Shown piece by piece: positions 22,401 through 32,059 of a stretch of 64,000 bases of DNA. The stretch spans positions 33,686,140-33,750,139 of the forward strand of contig NC_058342.1 in NCBI RefSeq assembly GCF_905475395.1. The letters run 5' to 3'. Made by a program: the position numbers and the translations under genes. The notes under the pieces are model-generated. The model had not been told where the DNA came from. It saw nothing but the letters and a program-made list of their open reading frames with translations, and did not search any database. This DNA comes from Chrysoperla carnea (taxonomy: Eukaryota > Arthropoda > Insecta > Neuroptera > Chrysopidae). Positions within the stretch are counted from its first letter, which is position 1. Each line of letters starts with the position of its first letter.

Positions 22401-25211
22401 ATTTTCCAAGTGCAATGCTACCACCTCCGCCATTGCCGCCAATGGCTCGGCCGGTTGCTATAATTCGTTCCACTGGTAAGTAACTTAAATCAAAATCAAT
22501 ATTTTTGAACACAGAATGGAACTATAGTTTGGGTATGGGGGTATGGGTATGGAGGTTAGCGGGCCATGCTCGAGCATCGCGCCTCGAAGCAATGGTTCAG
22601 AGCACCTAGCCAAATAGACCCTTGTACTCTATCCCCGCTACGCTTTTCAGTGGCTATTATAACCAACTGATGTACTGAAACCCAGGATTTGCCTAGCGCT
22701 GAGTTTCCTAATTTCTTCTGGTTCGAGTATGGCCGGATCAAACCATTTCCTTCGCTGCTGTATGAGCGCCGGGTAGTAACAGAGAAAGTGGATCGATGTT
22801 TCTTCTGAATTTTCTCCGCATCTATCACACGCTGGAGATTGTCTTTTTCCAATCTGATGTTGGAACTTGTTCAGGTTATCATGCCCTGTGAGTAACTCTA
22901 CGATGACTCTAATATCAGCTCTATTTAGTTTCAAGATCTCCTCGGCTCTGTTACCGAGCGAGTTTCCTTCACCCAACAGGCTTTTGGCCATTCGCCCTCC
23001 CTCGTAGCTGGTCCATGCCTGCAATTGTTGGTTTTTCAGATTATCTCCTAATCTGTTAAGACCTTCTTGGTATGGCATCCTCGCAAGCTTTTCTTGAGTG
23101 GGAGCCAGGAACTATAGTTTACTAAAACCAAATTTATTTGCTAATTTGCTTAACTAGAACAAAATACAAAACTTCTTTAGTCGATTTAAAATTTTTGTTG
23201 CCTTTTAAAAACTATCAAGTTTTTCCCAAATTTGCTGCGAGTCTCCCAGGTTTTTTAGTCGCTAATAACGACGAAATTGATGGTGGAGTATAGGATGAAA
23301 CAGATTGAAGGGGTTGGTTCATGAAGGGGCGATAACAAGCGTAGAAAGACTTACTTGTAAATCGTCAAGTAAATCGTGAAACTCATTATCTGCTAGTTCC
23401 ATTCTGATGTGTTTATCTAATTTTACAATTATTTGGGATACATTAGAAGAATACAACGTAGGTGATTTATCGATGAACACTGCGAGCTCATCACCGACAT
23501 CAGTGACACCAACTGGAAGTGAAACGTCTACACCAAACGAGCAAGTCATCTTACAATCGGAATTAAGTTCTTCTCCACCTCCAGCTTCGCTAAGTCCAAA
23601 TGGTGCTGTTTCTGATCAAGATAAGAATTTAATTGATTGTAAATCGCCAACATCTGGATCTGCTTTTAATTCAACAAGCAGAGATTTTGCCTTCAACCAT
23701 TTTCATTCCCAGCCAGGACAGGTAAGCTCATGAAGTTTCTTTAATATAAACAAAACTAGTTAACATTTTAAGAAACAAATTTAAGGAATATTTTCCTGAA
23801 TTCTATCGCAGATTTACTTCTAGTCGTAGTAAAACTGTGGAATACATGCGCACACATTATATTATGGCCATTTCTTTGAATACACGATATCTGAGCTAGT
23901 TAAAGCACGGGCACAATTTTACAGGCCATATATTTATACTACTGTGCCCAAAAAATTAGGTGACATTGTATTTATTTTGAAAATTCTTTATTTATTCATC
24001 CAAATCAATTTCATCCCCTTCAAAGTAATCCCCTACCGACGCAATGCACTTATGCCAACGGATTTTCCAATCTTCGAAACACTGGTTGTAGTCACTTTCC
24101 GGGATTGGCTTCAGCTCTGTCCTCGCTGCGGCTTGAATCTCCTCTATCGTATCAAAACGGTGTCCCCGGAGCGGTCTTTTGAGCTTGCTAAACAGCCAGA
24201 AGTCACACGGCGTCAGATCAGGTGAATACGGTGGTTGCGGATATGGGTTGAGTGCAGTATGGGATGTTGCATTATCGTGGTGTAAAAACCATGAATTGCC
24301 TTTCCACAATTCCGACCTTTTTAGGTGGATAGCGTTACGCAAATGACGCATAACGTTCAAATAATATTCCTTGTTGACTGCTTGGCCGGGCGGAAGGAAT
24401 TCATAATGCACAACAAACGCGCGTAGTTTAAATTTAAATGTCAACTTATTGTTTGGACAAAGTATTATATAAAAGATATCCAATGCGCGCGCATATATTC
24501 CTCAGTTATGGCTATTCCTCAGTCGCTAGGACTAGAAGTAAGTGTAATCACGAGAATGTGAAAATGAAGCTCGCCTGAAGTCTTAAAATGCGAGGCGACA
24601 CACACAAGTATCACCTCCATATTCTCATTTCTCTCCCAACTTTGTGCTACTTCGCAAAATTGTTGCGGTGGCTTTACGAACTAATATTGATTAGTATAGT
24701 AATGCTAACTGAATTTCTGTGTAAATTTTTTCAGCTATTCAGTTACTCGAACATGAGTACTATGGGAAGCTTATCAAACGTAACAAATCTAAGTGTATAT
24801 TCTTCGTCACGAGGAGTATCCCGGACCACAGCAATACCACGATGGAATGCCCCACCATACATAACATTAGAAGAAGATTTCAATATTGTTCCGCATTCAG
24901 TTGCACCAAATACATCTGAAGCGAATACAGTCGTACTCATGGACGAAGGTATTATTTATATTTAAATAAATAACAACTGAAACACACTGTACATCTTATC
25001 AAATAGCTAGATGTATAAAAATATTAAAAAATAGGTTTCACTTTATCTGGTAGATCGTTTCTTCCAAACTGGCGTTCCAGTACCTGACGCAATGGAGGTA
25101 GAACAACGTCCAACCAATGTGCCTAGTGATGTTGAGAAGACGTCCGAGGTCCTAATTTCCTCTGCCAATTCGGCAAATTTACCCACAATGGGTGAAGCAA
25201 AATCTCCCTAG
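3552..25211 (+). CDS. NfI: Nuclear factor I (CTF/NFI) transcription factor, multi-exon
   Basis: Site-specific DNA-binding transcription factor of the NFI/CTF family, nuclear, binding TTGGC half-sites as a dimer (family knowledge). Joined coding exons: 3552-3632 (first exon, tentative), 13795-13950, 17362-17553, 17846-18029, 20287-20640, 21081-21158, 21350-21553, 21893-22098, 22364-22475, 23462-23721, 24735-24948, 25054-25211. All phases agree, giving about 732 residues. Residues 28-204 are the MH1-like DNA-binding domain: it opens with [15 protein letters not shown] and keeps [39 protein letters not shown] and [20 protein letters not shown]. The Zn-type residues C137, C174, C180 and H185 are present. 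The C-terminal half is Ser/Pro/Thr-rich and includes [27 protein letters not shown] and [14 protein letters not shown], which match the vertebrate NFI transactivation region. Introns carry LINE, mariner, SINE and MITE insertions. Family assignment is certain; the first exon is not. Confidence 0.95.
5438..5490 (-). repeat. Fragment of SINE family 2
   Basis: About 50 bases (ctctgacatatacgtctata, then acagaggccacccacat) closely match 12896-12945, the 3' part of the complete SINE family 2 copy. The tRNA-like head is missing here. Confidence 0.6.
6640..6675 (+). promoter_or_regulatory. Possible alternative promoter in NfI intron 1
   Basis: The segment ctcggctcagtcgcgcacag has raised CpG and a full TCAGTC initiator at 6656-6661, resembling the segment at 2690-2725. 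NFI genes often have alternative first exons, but no coding first exon with a usable donor is evident just downstream. Confidence 0.25.
6870..7319. mobile_element. MITE family 1, copy A
   Basis: Ends are inverted repeats: left taaggatgtacgagcgccaa (6871), right ttggcgctcgaactatctta (7299). The inside has palindromic blocks built on ttcgatatttcgaaa. A second internal end-like sequence, aaggatgtaggagcacgg near 7039, suggests either a nested copy or that the true left end is there. Related copies lie at 14925-15136 (reverse) and about 63540-63800. No coding capacity, so non-autonomous. Confidence 0.65.
8130..8190 (+). pseudogene. Possible Tc1-like transposase scrap
   Basis: In one frame this reads [16 protein letters not shown], resembling the SPDLNPIENLW motif that surrounds the last catalytic acidic residue in Tc1/IS630 transposases. 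Upstream, 7680-7760 has WGAI in another frame, also reminiscent of Tc1. Both are isolated by stops and frameshifts. This is a weak motif match and may be chance. Confidence 0.35.
11389..12235. mobile_element. Possible pogo-like element interrupted by a LINE fragment
   Basis: The left end (tagtcaaaatcggttttt, 11389) and the right end (ccgattttgactg, closing at 12235) are inverted, resemble pogo/Tigger ends and adjoin TA dinucleotides. The LINE fragment at 11587-11910 lies inside. No pogo transposase is seen. The arms are short, so this could be two unrelated elements. Confidence 0.35.
11587..11910 (+). mobile_element. LINE 3' fragment, family 1, copy A
   Basis: The frame 11638-11841 encodes [10 protein letters not shown], then [17 protein letters not shown], and ends SSKWFLE plus stop. 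The C-x2-C followed by H-x4-C pattern with HFLCxCPAL is typical of the C-terminal zinc knuckle of jockey/R1-type non-LTR retrotransposons. The 3' UTR holds tatcacaacggaccctatgg. The same sequence occurs at 29966-30277. The copy is 5'-truncated, and its tail has lost the CCTAA units seen in the other copy. Confidence 0.8.
12873..13171 (-). mobile_element. tRNA-derived SINE, family 2, full copy with target-site duplication
   Basis: On the minus strand it starts at 13171 with a class-II tRNA-like head (A box tggccgagcggtctaaggcg; B box gagttcgaatctaggc), consistent with a tRNA-Leu or tRNA-Ser ancestor. A 170-base body follows, then an (ATT)n tail next to 12873. It is flanked by a near-perfect direct repeat: caaaaaaaagtatgaata (12854) and caaaaaaacgtatgaata (13172). 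Fragments of the family lie at 5438-5490 and 19985-20024. Confidence 0.85.
13406..13438. repeat. (AT)n microsatellite
   Basis: About 16 uninterrupted AT units in NfI intron 1. Confidence 0.9.
13795..13950 (+). CDS. NfI: NfI exon encoding the start of the DNA-binding domain
   Basis: Acceptor tttcag, donor gttagt, 52 codons in phase 0 at both ends. It encodes [20 protein letters not shown] through KDELQ, the most conserved start of the NFI DNA-binding domain, including the basic segment [13 protein letters not shown]. This exon is the first one whose assignment is certain. Confidence 0.97.
14925..15136. mobile_element. MITE family 1, copy B (reverse)
   Basis: It ends with ccgtgctcatacatcctta at 15118-15135, the reverse complement of the family-1 left end, and contains the blocks ttttcgatatctgtcttgg and ttcgaaatatcgaaag. 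The other end is not sharp. Confidence 0.55.
15491..16487. mobile_element. Nested foldback (long inverted repeat) element
   Basis: Outer arms: gtatggttcgggagctggta at 15491, and the inverse of the same sequence at 16466-16487 (20 of 22 match). Inner arms: a perfect 27-base inverted repeat at 15585-15611 and 16066-16092 (core gagcagtaagtcggattt), with weaker similarity on both sides. Inside is a third inverted pair, acctgatgcaacggtatctg (15653) and its complement (15769), and a direct repeat beginning tctgagaccaatactgtca (15792 and 15929). Short ORFs here are shadows of the palindromes. Confidence 0.75.
16903..16957. repeat. Miniature pogo-like remnant
   Basis: Begins tacagtgaaacctgtttgta and ends tagttttgactgta: inverted CAGT-type ends next to TA, only about 50 bases apart. 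Probably an internally deleted Tc1/pogo-class MITE. Confidence 0.4.
18073..18186. mobile_element. pogo/Tigger-type MITE
   Basis: Inverted ends cagtaaaacttcgttaaat (18073) and atttaacgaggtttttctg (18168-18186) flanked on both sides by TA. The terminal CAGTxxAACCTCGTTA pattern is that of pogo/Tigger elements. It has 114 bases, is non-coding, and sits 44 bases after an NfI exon. Confidence 0.7.
19985..20024 (+). repeat. SINE tRNA-head fragment
   Basis: gctcagtggtcgagcggtcc plus aaggcgttag resembles the A-box half of the class-II tRNA-like head of SINE family 2. No B box follows, so it is not a tRNA gene. Confidence 0.5.
20680..20975. repeat. GC-rich inserted segment in NfI intron 5
   Basis: This stretch is much richer in GC than its surroundings. 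It has internal repeats of gcgtctgac and the palindrome cagacgcaagcgtctg, a G run near 20905, and ends with gcgcgagttaagctcgct. It looks like an inserted repeat of unknown class. Short ORFs in it have no recognisable domain. Confidence 0.45.
21159..21160 (+). other. NfI: GC splice donor of NfI intron 6
   Basis: The exon ends GACTATG and is followed by gcaagt. Only this GC donor keeps frame with the next exon (G plus GA gives Gly; [13 protein letters not shown]). The nearby GT at 21163 would join in a frame that meets a stop within about 15 codons. The context G|GCAAGT fits the stronger consensus required of GC-AG introns. Confidence 0.8.
22531..23107 (-). mobile_element. 5'-truncated LINE (family 2) with target-site duplication
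   Basis: It inserted into the NfI intron between exons 22364-22475 and 23462-23721, in reverse orientation. The C-terminal ORF (23078 to 22647) encodes a jockey/R1-like ORF2 end: [36 protein letters not shown] and YYPAL. One expected Cys of the CxCPAL motif is Tyr. The 3' UTR ends in ccatacccatacc units. A perfect 13-base target duplication (ggaactatagttt) flanks it at 22518-22530 and 23108-23120. The element is distinct from LINE family 1. Confidence 0.9.
23938..24480 (-). mobile_element. Truncated mariner transposon
   Basis: The minus-strand ORF (24483 to 23992) encodes the C-terminal part of a mariner transposase: [47 protein letters not shown] and [13 protein letters not shown], ending near ASVGDYFEG. 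Only 23 residues separate the second and third catalytic Asp, against 34 in mariner, so about 11 residues are deleted in frame. The N-terminal DNA-binding part and first Asp are missing. A terminal-repeat-like sequence (ctgtgcccaaaaaattaggt) lies at 23942, with no partner at the other side. It is inactive and lies in an NfI intron. Confidence 0.88.
25054..25211 (+). CDS. NfI: NfI terminal coding exon
   Basis: Acceptor tctggtag, phase 1, encoding [18 protein letters not shown] to GEAKSP and a TAG stop. A competing acceptor 19 bases upstream (25035) is also in phase with the preceding exon. It would give a different 17-residue end (starting [13 protein letters not shown]) with a stop at 25085. 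The downstream acceptor has the better pyrimidine tract and the longer frame, so I prefer it. Confidence 0.75.
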
Positions 25212-26690
25212 TTGCCAACAATTTATTTACATAGCAATTATTTCAGTCCATAACCGCATAACACTCAAAATATGATGTAGTTTATAATTATTATATTAAT
25301 TATAGCATATTAGTGAACTCAAAAGTCAAAAGTCAAAAGTATACTTACGTTGAAAATATTTAAAAACAAATTATATTATTACTCAAAAACAATCCAAATG
25401 AAATCGAATACGCCAACAAACTCCAACTTTCTGCAGAGATATTCAAAGCAAACATTTCCCCTCAAAATAACTACACACGAGTCCCTTTAAGCCGTTGTGT
25501 AATCTATACCTCGTCTTTTGGACGCAACGATGGCTTCTGGAGACATGTTCTGACGCGGCGATGGCTCCTGGTGACCCACTCCAGATGATTTATGCATAAC
25601 GTTTCATCATCAAGATTCTACGTACGGCGTTTTTCGAAACTATTCACAGTTCTTAAGTTTACTGATTCTCTTGTTAACCCTAGAATGGAATCACGAAACC
25701 AAATAGAATTTAGCTCCTAATTTTCTGGTACATAGTACTAGAGAGGATTTCTAGTACAGAAGATTGTCGACCATGTATCCACCAGTCATTTCTATCTATA
25801 TTTATTCAGCCAACTCTATTTCCATTTCAGAACTTGTAATTTGCCTAAATTAACTCGTTATTTCATGGGCCCCTGAAGTTTTTCCATAAAATTATGCACT
25901 TGAAGTCCCACAATTGAATGATTTTTCCATCGTTACAGAAGAAAAAATGAAAATTTCTCCGCGATCTCTCAATTAGAATTTGGTTTTCTGTCGGAATTTC
26001 CAGAAAGAATGTATTTTCATTACCAATTTCAATAACTTTTGATAGAAGTTATCAAAACTACGTTTTCATTCTAGGGTTCAATATCTAACACCTTTTGCAT
26101 ACTTCTAGTAATTTATTAGTAATATTTCGTAAAAATTTAGTATTTAGACAGTTACAAATAAACTTGATAGCTAAAAATCAGATACTCGAGGAGCAGAGAC
26201 AGACAGGCTTGCGTTACAACTCTGATCATTTCTTCATTTCTTCGCAAACATTATTCCTCTCTCCGCAACGACTCGGTATAAAAAAAGTGCTCATTTTCTC
26301 CGATTCTATTAATGGAGATATTTGGGAATATCGCTCGACGATGTGTGACGATGAAAGAACGTAATGTCCGCAGTTCGTTGCCAATTTCATTTTAGTTTTT
26401 GTCTCAGCTTGTTCGTTTTTTTTTGTAAATTTTTGATAATTTATAGAGAGTAGGGCTTGACGATAGGAAAATGACAGATTCAAAACGTCAAAATTTTGCA
26501 TAACATATATCATGACCCTGATAGAGACATTTATTAAACATGGCATTATTGGTAAATTAAGGGGAAATCGTTCTGAATATCTTTGTATGCTGCGATTTAT
26601 TTGAATACCCTAGTCTGAACACCAGTGCCATTTACATTATGGAAATTTTTACTCCACTAATGCTCAACCTAAAAGAAAAGCAATAAAATT
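25212..26690 (+). other. NfI: Probable NfI 3' UTR
   Basis: Non-coding DNA after the NfI stop, less homopolymer-rich than what follows. The first convincing polyadenylation signal on this strand is aataaa at 26682-26687. The true 3' end may be further on, since NFI transcripts in other animals have long 3' UTRs. Confidence 0.4.
26682..26687 (+). terminator. NfI: Candidate NfI polyadenylation signal
   Basis: AATAAA hexamer about 1.5 kb after the NfI stop codon. The AT richness makes chance hexamers common, so confidence is low. Confidence 0.3.
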
Positions 26691-29600
26691 CTATCCATAG
26701 TAAATATTTGAAATCAATTTAGAAATATTGAGTTTATTTTGACTACATGAAAAAATTTTATACCAAAATGAAAAAAAAACAAAAAAAAAAAAATATTTAT
26801 AAAAAAATTGATTTCATTTATTTTATTTATGGAAAATTGGCTTATTCGATTTATTTTGATTGTTTTAAACAAAAAAAATTTGTAGAAATTAAAAAACCAA
26901 AAAAAGCAACGGAAAAAAAAAACCTTTCTTCCCCTTACAATAAATATATACATTAATTATTATAAAAAATAAATAGTGTTTGCCTTAAGTTCCCAAAAAT
27001 ATATTGGGACATTGTTAAAGTTTCTACGCTTCGTCTTCCCCAATTATTTAAAAAAAATAATAATAATAATAAAAACAAAGAGAAAATTTTGTATTTTTTC
27101 TTAACATAGCAAGAAAAAACCATAAAATTGAGAATAGATTTAAAAACAAACATAAAAAATAATTTAACAATTGTTTAGCCCAGTTTTTGAAAAAAAATCG
27201 TTTTTTATTTTGCACAAGTGTTGTAACTTTCAATTTGACAAAACAAAGACACAATGGATTTCAGTTTTTAAAATTTTATTTAATTATTTAAAAAAGAAAA
27301 AATTGATATAAAAATTTAAAAAAAAAATTATAAATTAATATAAAAAAATGTGGTTAAATATTCGCTACTGAAATTTTGTTAACCAAATTATTCCGCCTTA
27401 AATTTTGGAAATAAAAGGCAGAATAATGTTATATGCGAGAAAACGGTAGCGAGTTTATAGCCAGTAAAAAAAAACAAAAAAAAATACTTCTCACTTGTGC
27501 CTTGTGCCAAAATTAAAGTCTGGGACATTAAAAAAAAAACATTTTTTGATAAAGGTGACCACCGACGTTTTGTATATTTATTATTCGTCCGATTCATAAT
27601 AATTTTTATTTATTCGTGTTAATTCTTTTTTTTTTTCGATTTTTTCTCAAAGCAAAGAATAAAAAAAAAAATTGAGAAAAAAATGTGTACAGATTCAAAA
27701 ATGAATTGTAATTTTTTGAATCTTAAGTGATATTTCAGTTCAAAATTTTTCATTTTGTGTGTAGTTTTAAAAAAAAAAAAAAAATAAGAAAAATACAAGA
27801 AAATTGTGTAAGGTTAGTCAGTTTATTTTTATAATTACCATAGGAAAAACCATTAAAAGAAAATTTTGTAATGAAAAGTTTCTTATCCATTTATGCTTTG
27901 ACATTTTATCAAAATAAATGGGTATTTTTAATTTATACATTTCAAAATATAAGTAAGCTGCTTCGACCTTTTTTAATTTTACACAAATCTGCCCGATCTT
28001 TTCGAATGGCCGAGAATTTTTGATTACTAAATGTAAATTACAATACCATAGACAAATCCTGAAAGACAGTGTAATATGACTAAAATTATTGGAAACAGCC
28101 GTACGCTAGCGACACTATTGAGGGTTACACGAACTCAAAATTTTGATCGGATTAAGAAGCCGATGATATAACAACTCGGCTATGTATGGTATACATAGAA
28201 CAGTAAAAAAAATTATCTTATTAACTTCAAAATAGTTCGTGTAACCCTCAAGAGATACGCTAGTGTCGCTCATTTTCATTTCCTTAATATGATTGAATCG
28301 TCTATGTACATTACTGTAAACTGTAAACTAAAACTAAAATTCGCAGATTTAAAAAAAAATCCATTCTTTTTGATAAAATGCTAAAGCATAAAATTTCATA
28401 GACATCTGAAAATAACAGGCATCACAAAATAGTCCCAAATTATTTGTTACGCTGTAAATGATCGAACTCGAACATTGAACAATAAAAAATGTCGTTATTT
28501 TCAGATGCAAAACGTTCTTTGATTTTGATAAATATTTTTATTGGATACAAAACTGACTTTAATACTATTTACATCTGTGATGATGCATATAAAACTAATT
28601 GGTTTCTCACCAAAAAAAAAAATAGGCTATAGGCTAGTAATTATTTTATTAGATTTTAAGGAAACTCAAACAAACCGTACGATTACGATTTACACACATT
28701 ATGATCTAAAAAAAAGTGTTAAACTTACAAAAATCAAAAAGTAAATTACTTGAGTTCATTTTATGAAGACACCAAAAATTTCACTATTGCTATTAATGGT
28801 AAAAGTTTTAAAATACTAGCTAAATCATTTTGGCAAACTTGATTCGAAATATAATCCCTTCCCCTCCACCCTCCCTCATAAGATTTTTGTTTTTTCATGT
28901 TTTTGAAAAAATAGGATATTGGAAGATCGAAGGGGAGATGCCACTATCAAAAATATTTCCTCAACTTTAAAGCAATTCACATATAAATTAGAAAGGAAGA
29001 ATAGGTTAGTACAGTAGCAGATGCGCAGAATAAACTTAGTGCACGATGCACAAGAATTATCTATCTCACTTTGTCGGCACACCTTCCATTTATAAGAGCT
29101 GGCCATATAGGAGTATTACATATATGGTTCTGCCTAGTACACATACCGAATTTCAGCTCATTTTTAAATGAGGGGGGGGGGGGCAGTGATAACAGATACA
29201 CCAGTGAGTCTTCATAAAAAACTAAAGTAATTATATAATAAATTTTGTGATTTTTTTAAGTTTCACTTTGTACAAAAAAAAAAACTAACGAAAATAAAAT
29301 TATTGTAGATATTATTCTCAGAGCTACTTAAGCTACCAAATAGTACTCGCGTTTCTTATTATATTGGTGAGATAACCTCAAAAAAATTCAATATTAAGTC
29401 AATTTAAAAAAAAAAAAAGAGTAGATTAAAAAAAAATGTTTTCTAATTCAAATTTAGCTACACCGATTTTCTTTCCCAAAATCTGTGTATCGAAGATTTG
29501 AATTCCAAAGAAGTTTTCTTGACATAAAAAAAATTATTTGTGTTCTAACGTTTCTTCTTTCTTTCTTTTCGTTTTTCTTCTTCATTTACAAGAATGTTGT

Positions 29601-29950
29601 ATCATATTTAATTTATTTATTTTTGTATATTTTGAAATAATTAATTGCACAAATTAGATTCTTAATTAATATTTATTAATTAATTAAAAACGTGTTTTTC
29701 TTGTGACTTGTTTTTTTTAACAATAAAAAAAAAAAATGTTGTATTGTTTTTTTAGTAAAATTGTAAGGACTGTTTTGTTAAAAGAAACACAAAAATTGTA
29801 AATTGTATACAAATTTGGATGTTTTTTTTTTGAATGTACAGAAATCCAAGTCGACAAACTCCATAAATTGTATGGTTTAAATATCCGCGGGTCCACCGCC
29901 TAGTCTCTCAGCCACTTGTGTTCAGTAGTTGTTGAATATTTTTTCGTTTC
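26691..29950. other. AT-rich intergenic DNA
   Basis: Extremely A- and T-rich, with homopolymer runs. Overlapping short ORFs at 26714-27600 are Lys/Phe/Asn-rich low complexity and not believed to be genes. It contains one hairpin repeat (28108-28270) and a G run at 29171. Nothing else is supportable. Confidence 0.5.
28108..28270. repeat. Inverted-repeat (hairpin) element
   Basis: An exact 18-base inverted repeat, ttgagggttacacgaact (28118-28135) with its complement at 28234-28251. Outside it, agcgacact (28108) and agtgtcgct (28262) pair after a short offset. The loop is about 98 bases. It is probably a MITE; it is too long-looped for a typical animal pre-miRNA. Confidence 0.6.
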
Positions 29951-29965
29951 TTTCTACTTGATTAA

Positions 29966-30277
29966 TTACAGGACACTGGGCCTGGGCCTGGCAATGTATC
30001 ACGACTACTGCAGGAACTGTCACAGTGGTGAGGACGAGGAGACAATGTCTCATCTTCTCTGTCACTGCTCAGCTCTTGTCATGAATAGATGAATTTACTT
30101 GAGCCAGCCTCTCTTTGACGACCTCTCCGACCTAAAGTCCGTCGACATCAAGGCTTCGTAAACAGTTTCAAAAGGTTCATGGAGTACTGGCCGGGGATAG
30201 GCCAACCCTTTTTCGGTATCACAACGGACCCTATGGTCTAAGTGTGTCCCACCCCAAGACGGCCATTCTAACCTAAC
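29966..30277 (+). mobile_element. LINE 3' fragment, family 1, copy B, with target-site duplication
   Basis: Same family as 11587-11910: YHDYCRNCHS, then ETMSHLLCHC and the 3' UTR tatcacaacggaccctatgg. The ORF is broken by stops (AATAGATGA near 30083). The tail ends with CCTAA units. The 12-base sequence ctacttgattaa flanks it at 29954-29965 and 30278-30289, a clear target-site duplication that fixes the borders of this 5'-truncated insertion. Confidence 0.88.
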
Positions 30278-30289
30278 CTACTTGATTAA

Positions 30290-31860
30290 AAGAAAAACGT
30301 AATGTGCGTGAATCCACCAGGTGTACAGTCTCACCTACATATGTGTTAATGTATTAATATAGCAAAAGCTATTAAAAATATCATGTATGGAGGGAAGACT
30401 TGACTTTTATAAAGTAGACAGTAAAAATATACATAAGGTTTCAAAATTAAAAAAATATGAACAGAATATAACTCTTCTGTCCTTTTCTAATGATGACACT
30501 ATTGTAAAGACAAAGATAGAAGTTACTTAAGCCTAAACTATTCGTTGTTTTAGCTTTGCCAAATATAGCAGAATTATAAAAATATGAACAATAGTGAATT
30601 TTTTAGTGTACTTACAATTTCGTCTTTTCAGCTGACGAATGTCGAACGTATGCAATGATTTCCTATCTCTGTCTAGTAATATATTTACAACAAAGATAGG
30701 GAATTATTACAGAGAATTGAGTAGACTAGAAAAGCTAGAATATAAATAACTGAAGGGAAATTATTTTTGAGATTAGATTGAGATGAGAGGGATAATAATT
30801 TATCCCACAATCTTGTATTCTCCATTCGAAAATGACATTCGATGTCGACTTAGATTTCTAACCAGAAAAACGTCCTTTTATTATTTAGCCAAAGAATATT
30901 TAACGTACATAGATCAAAAAAATTGCAATCTTGTGAATAGTTCCATTCATTTTGGTTATAAAGTTCCTTGACTAAAATTGCTAGATGACTTCTCCAGAAT
31001 AGAACTCTTTTGTTTGTTAAAAAAAAATCGTCTTCCTGTTTACTAAATAAGGTCTAGTGCACAGCAATGAAGGTCTCCATTCATTAGGAAAGGAACTAAT
31101 TACGATTTGCTAATAATTTTGATCTATTTACAAGAATATTTTTTAGTTTTTAGTAGTGAAAATATCGAGTTTAAAAAAAAACAAACAGAAAATTAAAATT
31201 AAAGCACAGTTTAAAAACAAACTTAGAACTCAAACATAGCATATGAAACAAATAGTTAGAAAACGGCGCGCGCGCATTCGTGCATTATATTTATTATCCA
31301 AAAATAACAATATTTTGTTTAAAAAACATGAGCAAAAATAAATTTAAAAATCAATTGCATGTTATTTAAATTCTAGGCTTAAAAAATAAAAAAATAATAT
31401 AAAAAAAAAAAAACAAGCAATGCCATCTATTTTTTAAGAATGCAATTCATTTTTAATATTCAAAATATTTAATGAAAGACATCAAAACATATTCACAAGT
31501 ATTTGCTCAATATTTTTTACATATTTAAAATAACCTTTATAAACAAGCCGAAACCTTAAATAATGAGACGCAAAAAATGTATAATGGATGCTTTACTTTT
31601 AGTTATTCAATTTCGATAGGGCTAGTTCTACAATACGTTATACGTCATAATCACATTCGCGTCAAAAAGAAACCCCCAACATCTGTGGTGCCACCTAGTG
31701 AATAATATATGCACTTTATGTATATAAACGTATATATACCATAAGATAACATGTCACTTTTATGTCACCTAATTTATAATTTTCAGGAATGAATTTGTAC
31801 GTTTCTTTGTCTATTGAACCTGCATAATGAAGTAATCACATTAAATGACAGCTTATAACG
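30290..31860. other. Intergenic DNA, nothing identified
   Basis: AT-rich sequence without credible ORFs, splice-framed exons or clear repeats. Confidence 0.5.
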
Positions 31861-31869
31861 ACATATTTA

Positions 31870-32050
31870 CGAAATGCGTCGTTTTGATCCAAGAAACACA
31901 TCTCATGTGCCCTCCTTGAGAACAACTTGGCACCCGAAGACGACACGTTTTCGGACAAGAGGTGCTAAAACGTGGAATTAATGTGGGCAACAGTCATATC
32001 TGTCAACGGTGACAAATTCAAAGCTTTCTTAATCATTACAATACAATTTT
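31870..32050 (+). pseudogene. LINE reverse-transcriptase C-terminal remnant (tentative)
   Basis: With one frameshift near 31977, the plus strand reads RNTSHVPSL, RFRTRGAKTWN, then a segment with SVNGDKFKAFL. The pattern RTRGAKxWN, a spacer, then FK resembles the end of CR1-like and related LINE ORF2 proteins. It is short and broken; the assignment rests on motif resemblance only. Confidence 0.4.
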
Positions 32051-32059
32051 CAACTTGTG

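Noticed and set aside
26714-27600. Overlapping 65-79 codon ORFs on both strands
   Set aside because: Low-complexity Phe/Lys/Asn translations of A/T runs, with no motif or splice context.
28108-28270. Pre-microRNA hairpin
   Set aside because: The stem is interrupted and the loop is about 98 bases, which fits a MITE better than an animal pre-miRNA.
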